Source: Bursaphelenchus xylophilus
Taxonomy: Eukaryota > Nematoda > Chromadorea > Rhabditida > Aphelenchoididae
DNA: 64,000 nucleotides
Direction of reading: 5' to 3'
NCBI GenBank assembly: GCA_904066235.2
Contig: CAJFCV020000006.1
Location: 248,001 to 312,000 of the forward strand
The notes under the pieces were generated by a model. It was given only the letters and a program-made list of their open reading frames with translations. It was not told where the DNA came from and ran no database searches. Of the stretch, positions 62,701-64,000 are shown one piece after another; position 1 is the stretch's first letter, and each line of letters opens with the position of its first letter. The position numbers were made by a program, and so were the translations under genes.

Positions 62701-64000
62701 CGATGTCGGAGTGAAGGGACGTGGCATGCACCGTTCGAACCATAATCGAATGAGATTTCAGAATGCGGAGTTTCAGCTTTTTTGGAGTCAAATTACGCCG
62801 GTAGCGAGCGAAAAACTTTGATATTGTACTAGAAAAGTGTTTAGAAAAAAAGTGAATTAGCGATGTCGGAGTGAAGGGACGTGGCATACACCGTTCGAAC
62901 CATAATCGAATGAAATTTCAGAATGCGGAGTTTCAGCTTTTTTGGAGTCAGATTACGCCGGTAGCGAGCGAAAAACTTTGATATTGTACTAGAAAAGTGT
63001 TTAGAAAAAAAGTGAATTAGCGATGTCGGAGTGAAGGGACGTGGCATACACCGTTCGAACCATAATCGAATGAAATTTCAGAATGCGGAGTTTCAGCTTT
63101 TTTGAGTCAAATTACGCCGGTAGCGAGCGAAAAACTTTGATATTGTACTAGAAAAGTGTTTAGAAAAAAGTGAATTAGCGATGTCGGAGTGAAGGGACGT
63201 GGCATGCACCGTTCGAACCATAATCGAATGAAATTTCAGAATGCGGAGTTTCAGCTTTTTTGGAGTCAAATTACGCCGGTAGCGAGCGAAAAACTTTGAT
63301 ATTGTACTAGAAAAGTGTTTAGAAAAAAAGTGAATTAGCGATGTCGGAGTGAAGGGACGTGGCATACACCGTTCGAACCATAATCGAATGAAATTTCAGA
63401 ATGCGGAGTTTCAGCTTTTTTGGAGTCAGATTACGCCGGTAGCGAGCGAAAAACTTTGATATTGTACTAGAAAAGTGTTTAGAAAAAAGTGAATTAGCGA
63501 TGTCGGAGTGAAGGGACGTGGCATACACCGTTCGAACCATAATCGAATGAAATTTCAGAATGCGGAGTTTCAGCTTTTTTGGAGTCAAATTACGCCGGTA
63601 GCGAGCGAAAAACTTTGATATTGTACTAGAAAAGTGTTTAGAAAAAAGTGAATTAGCGATGTCGGAGTGAAGGGACGTGGCATGCACCGTTCGAACCATA
63701 ATCGAATGAAATTTCAGAATGCGGAGTTTCAGCTTTTTTGGAGTCAAATTACGCCGGTAGCGAGCGAAAAACTTTGATATTGTACTAGAAAAGTGTTTAG
63801 AAAAAAAGTGAATTAGCGATGTCGGAGTGAAGGGACGTGGCATGCACCGTTCGAACCATAATCGAATGAAATTTCAGAATGCGGAGTTTCAGCTTTTTTG
63901 GAGTCAAATTACGCCGGTAGCGAGCGAAAAACTTTGATATTGTACTAGAAAAGTGTTTAGAAAAAAGTGAATTAGCGATGTCGGAGTGAAGGGACGTGGC
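56792..64000. repeat. Satellite B tandem array (distal part)
   Basis: The array resumes with AAAAAGTGAATTAGTGATG, the right copy of the target duplication. Units to about 58100 are degenerate with many indels. From about 58400 they are regular 159-160 bp units. Beyond the N gap, new variants become common: GCATGCACC (creating GCATGC), GATATTATAC and GTCAGATTACG. The array runs off the right window edge, so its true length is unknown. Confidence 0.95.
59885..59984. other. Assembly gap, 100 N
   Basis: Exactly 100 N separate two stretches of satellite B. A round 100 is a common placeholder for a scaffold gap of unknown size, so the missing sequence may be much longer. The left flank ends in GGGACGTG and the right begins CGATGTCGG, out of register by part of a monomer. 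Confidence 0.97.

Noticed and set aside
22387..64000. CRISPR array
   Set aside because: The units are directly adjacent and 159-160 bp long with no unique spacers, no leader and no cas genes.
22387..64000. CENP-B box in satellite B
   Set aside because: TTCGAACCATAATCG matches the first half of TTCGNNNNANNCGGG but fails at three of the four CGGG positions (6 of 9 fixed bases in all).
1..64000. Common origin of satellites A and B
   Set aside because: Apart from short AT-rich similarity such as GTGAATTAGTG and CAGTGAATA, I find no alignable stretch between the two consensus units.

Overview
This 64 kb window is almost entirely satellite DNA and contains no gene I can support. Two unrelated tandem arrays meet at a single sharp junction. 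Satellite A (1-22386) has a unit of about 168-171 bp, roughly 132 copies by length. Satellite B (22387-64000) has a unit of 159 or 160 bp, roughly 257 copies by length. The only non-satellite sequence is a ~362 bp insertion at 56430-56791, plus a 100 bp run of N at 59885-59984.

The organism is a eukaryote that I cannot identify. Long arrays of nucleosome-length monomers are typical of pericentromeric or centromeric heterochromatin. Both monomers keep many CpG sites, which would fit an animal or plant lineage with incomplete CpG loss; this is weak evidence.

Layout. Satellite A is AT-rich with a GC-rich palindromic patch and an EcoRI site in nearly every unit. Its variants recur in blocks of 6, 8, 13, 17 and 23 monomers, which shows repeated unequal exchange or segmental amplification. 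Satellite B has four zones: a variant-rich zone with a 4-monomer higher-order repeat (22387-~34340); a nearly identical, recently homogenised core (~34345-50150); a zone with many small indels (~50150-58400) that hosts the insertion; and a moderately uniform distal zone (~58400-64000) broken by the N gap.

The insertion at 56430-56791 has imperfect ~24 bp terminal inverted repeats, an apparent 8 bp (possibly 7 bp) target duplication and an internal 20-21 bp minisatellite. This looks like a short non-autonomous DNA transposon, possibly hAT-type.

The many open reading frames on the minus strand are a by-product of satellite periodicity. Where satellite B units are 159 bp (53 codons) the frame stays open across units; where they are 160 bp it breaks. 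I found no RNA gene, CRISPR array, operon or new enzymatic system. The main interest lies in array evolution, the A/B junction, the compensating dyad in satellite B, and the transposon.
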